DNA of 23,747 nt. Origin: Rubrivivax sp. Its GTDB lineage: Bacteria; Pseudomonadota; Gammaproteobacteria; Burkholderiales; Burkholderiaceae_C. The DNA lies in the NCBI GenBank assembly GCA_030693565.1, contig JAUYAJ010000225.1, forward strand, positions 1 through 23,747, written 5' to 3'. This document shows positions 23,590 through 23,747 of this stretch, piece after piece. The notes beneath the pieces were generated by a model, which saw only the letters and a list, made by a program, of their open reading frames with translations, was not told the DNA's origin and did no database searches. Both the position numbers and the translations under genes were made by a program. Each line of letters begins with the position of its first letter. The first letter of the stretch is position 1.

Positions 23590-23747
23590 AGTTCGCCACC
23601 TGGCTGCTGCTAGTCTGCGTGCAGCTGGCGTCGGCGCAGTCGCGGCCGCAGCTCAGCCCTGAAGACGCGGCGCGCCACCGCGTCGCCGACTACCTGGCCC
23701 AGGGGCCGGCGCCGTGGGCCCCGGCGGCGCTGGCCGACCTGGGCGCG
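23586..23747 (+). CDS. Exported protein of unknown function (N-terminal part, runs off the right edge)
   Basis: The first 54 codons are visible. The ATG overlaps the ogl stop (ATGA), so it belongs to the same operon. A signal peptide is clear (MKFATWLLLVCVQLASAQ, cleavage probably after SAQ), followed by SRPQLSPEDAARHRVADYLAQ and a Pro/Ala-rich stretch. No family can be named from this fragment. By position it is likely an exported pectin-active enzyme such as a lyase, glycoside hydrolase or methylesterase, which is a guess. Confidence 0.75.
   Translation, partial: MKFATWLLLVCVQLASAQSRPQLSPEDAARHRVADYLAQGPAPWAPAALADLGA

Noticed and set aside
1..23747. CRISPR arrays, tRNA or rRNA genes, insertion sequences, phage or defence genes
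   Set aside because: I looked for direct repeats, transposase or integrase motifs and structural RNA patterns and saw none; the gaps are short and explained by promoters and hairpins.

Overview
The window is high-GC DNA with tightly packed operons, many 1-4 base stop/start overlaps (TGATG, ATGA, GTGA) and almost exclusive use of TGA as stop. The families present (Bug/TctC receptor, TRAP hexuronate transporter beside uronate dehydrogenase, TonB-dependent receptor beside a pectin esterase) fit a plant-polysaccharide-using betaproteobacterium of the order Burkholderiales. That placement is inference; there is no rRNA or other taxonomic marker here.

Layout. (A) 1-2637: a small module unrelated to pectin: the N-terminal part of a thiamine-diphosphate enzyme, an orphan Bug/TctC-type periplasmic receptor, and a divergent AraC-family regulator. 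(B) 2638-3703: a hairpin-rich intergenic stretch, then a lone TylF/MycF-like O-methyltransferase. (C) 9847 down to 3714, minus strand: one operon in transcription order udh, dctP, dctQ, dctM, an SMP-30-type lactonase and garD. This is the oxidative route for free D-galacturonate: TRAP uptake, oxidation to galactarolactone, ring opening to galactarate, dehydration to 5-keto-4-deoxyglucarate. (D) 9952-12229, plus strand, divergent from C: kdgK and a secreted PL1 pectate lyase. (E) 16373 down to 12290, minus strand: kdgF, a TonB-dependent receptor and a CE12-type pectin/rhamnogalacturonan acetylesterase, converging on the pectate lyase across a 64-nt near-perfect inverted repeat. (F) 16596-23747, plus strand, divergent from E: kduI, kduD, a TogMNAB-like CUT1 ABC importer, oligogalacturonate lyase (ogl), and the first 54 codons of another exported protein.

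How it works together. The secreted lyase and acetylesterase trim pectin; the TonB receptor is placed to move oligogalacturonides across the outer membrane; the Tog-like ABC system imports them; Ogl splits them to unsaturated uronate; KdgF, KduI and KduD convert that to 2-keto-3-deoxygluconate (KDG), and KdgK phosphorylates it. Saturated galacturonate enters by the TRAP system and goes through Udh, the lactonase and GarD. The window does not contain KDPG aldolase, the enzyme that follows GarD, the isomerase-route genes uxaB/uxaC, or a regulator for the pectin operons.

Most notable: the ABC substrate-binding protein gene (togB-like) has an in-frame TAG at codon 270, the only TAG among the visible stops; both divergent promoter regions carry a 13-bp site one mismatch from the KdgR box; and several strong unannotated inverted repeats lie between genes. 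I found no sign of a wholly new type of system. This is a well-recognisable pectin utilisation locus with several peculiarities.
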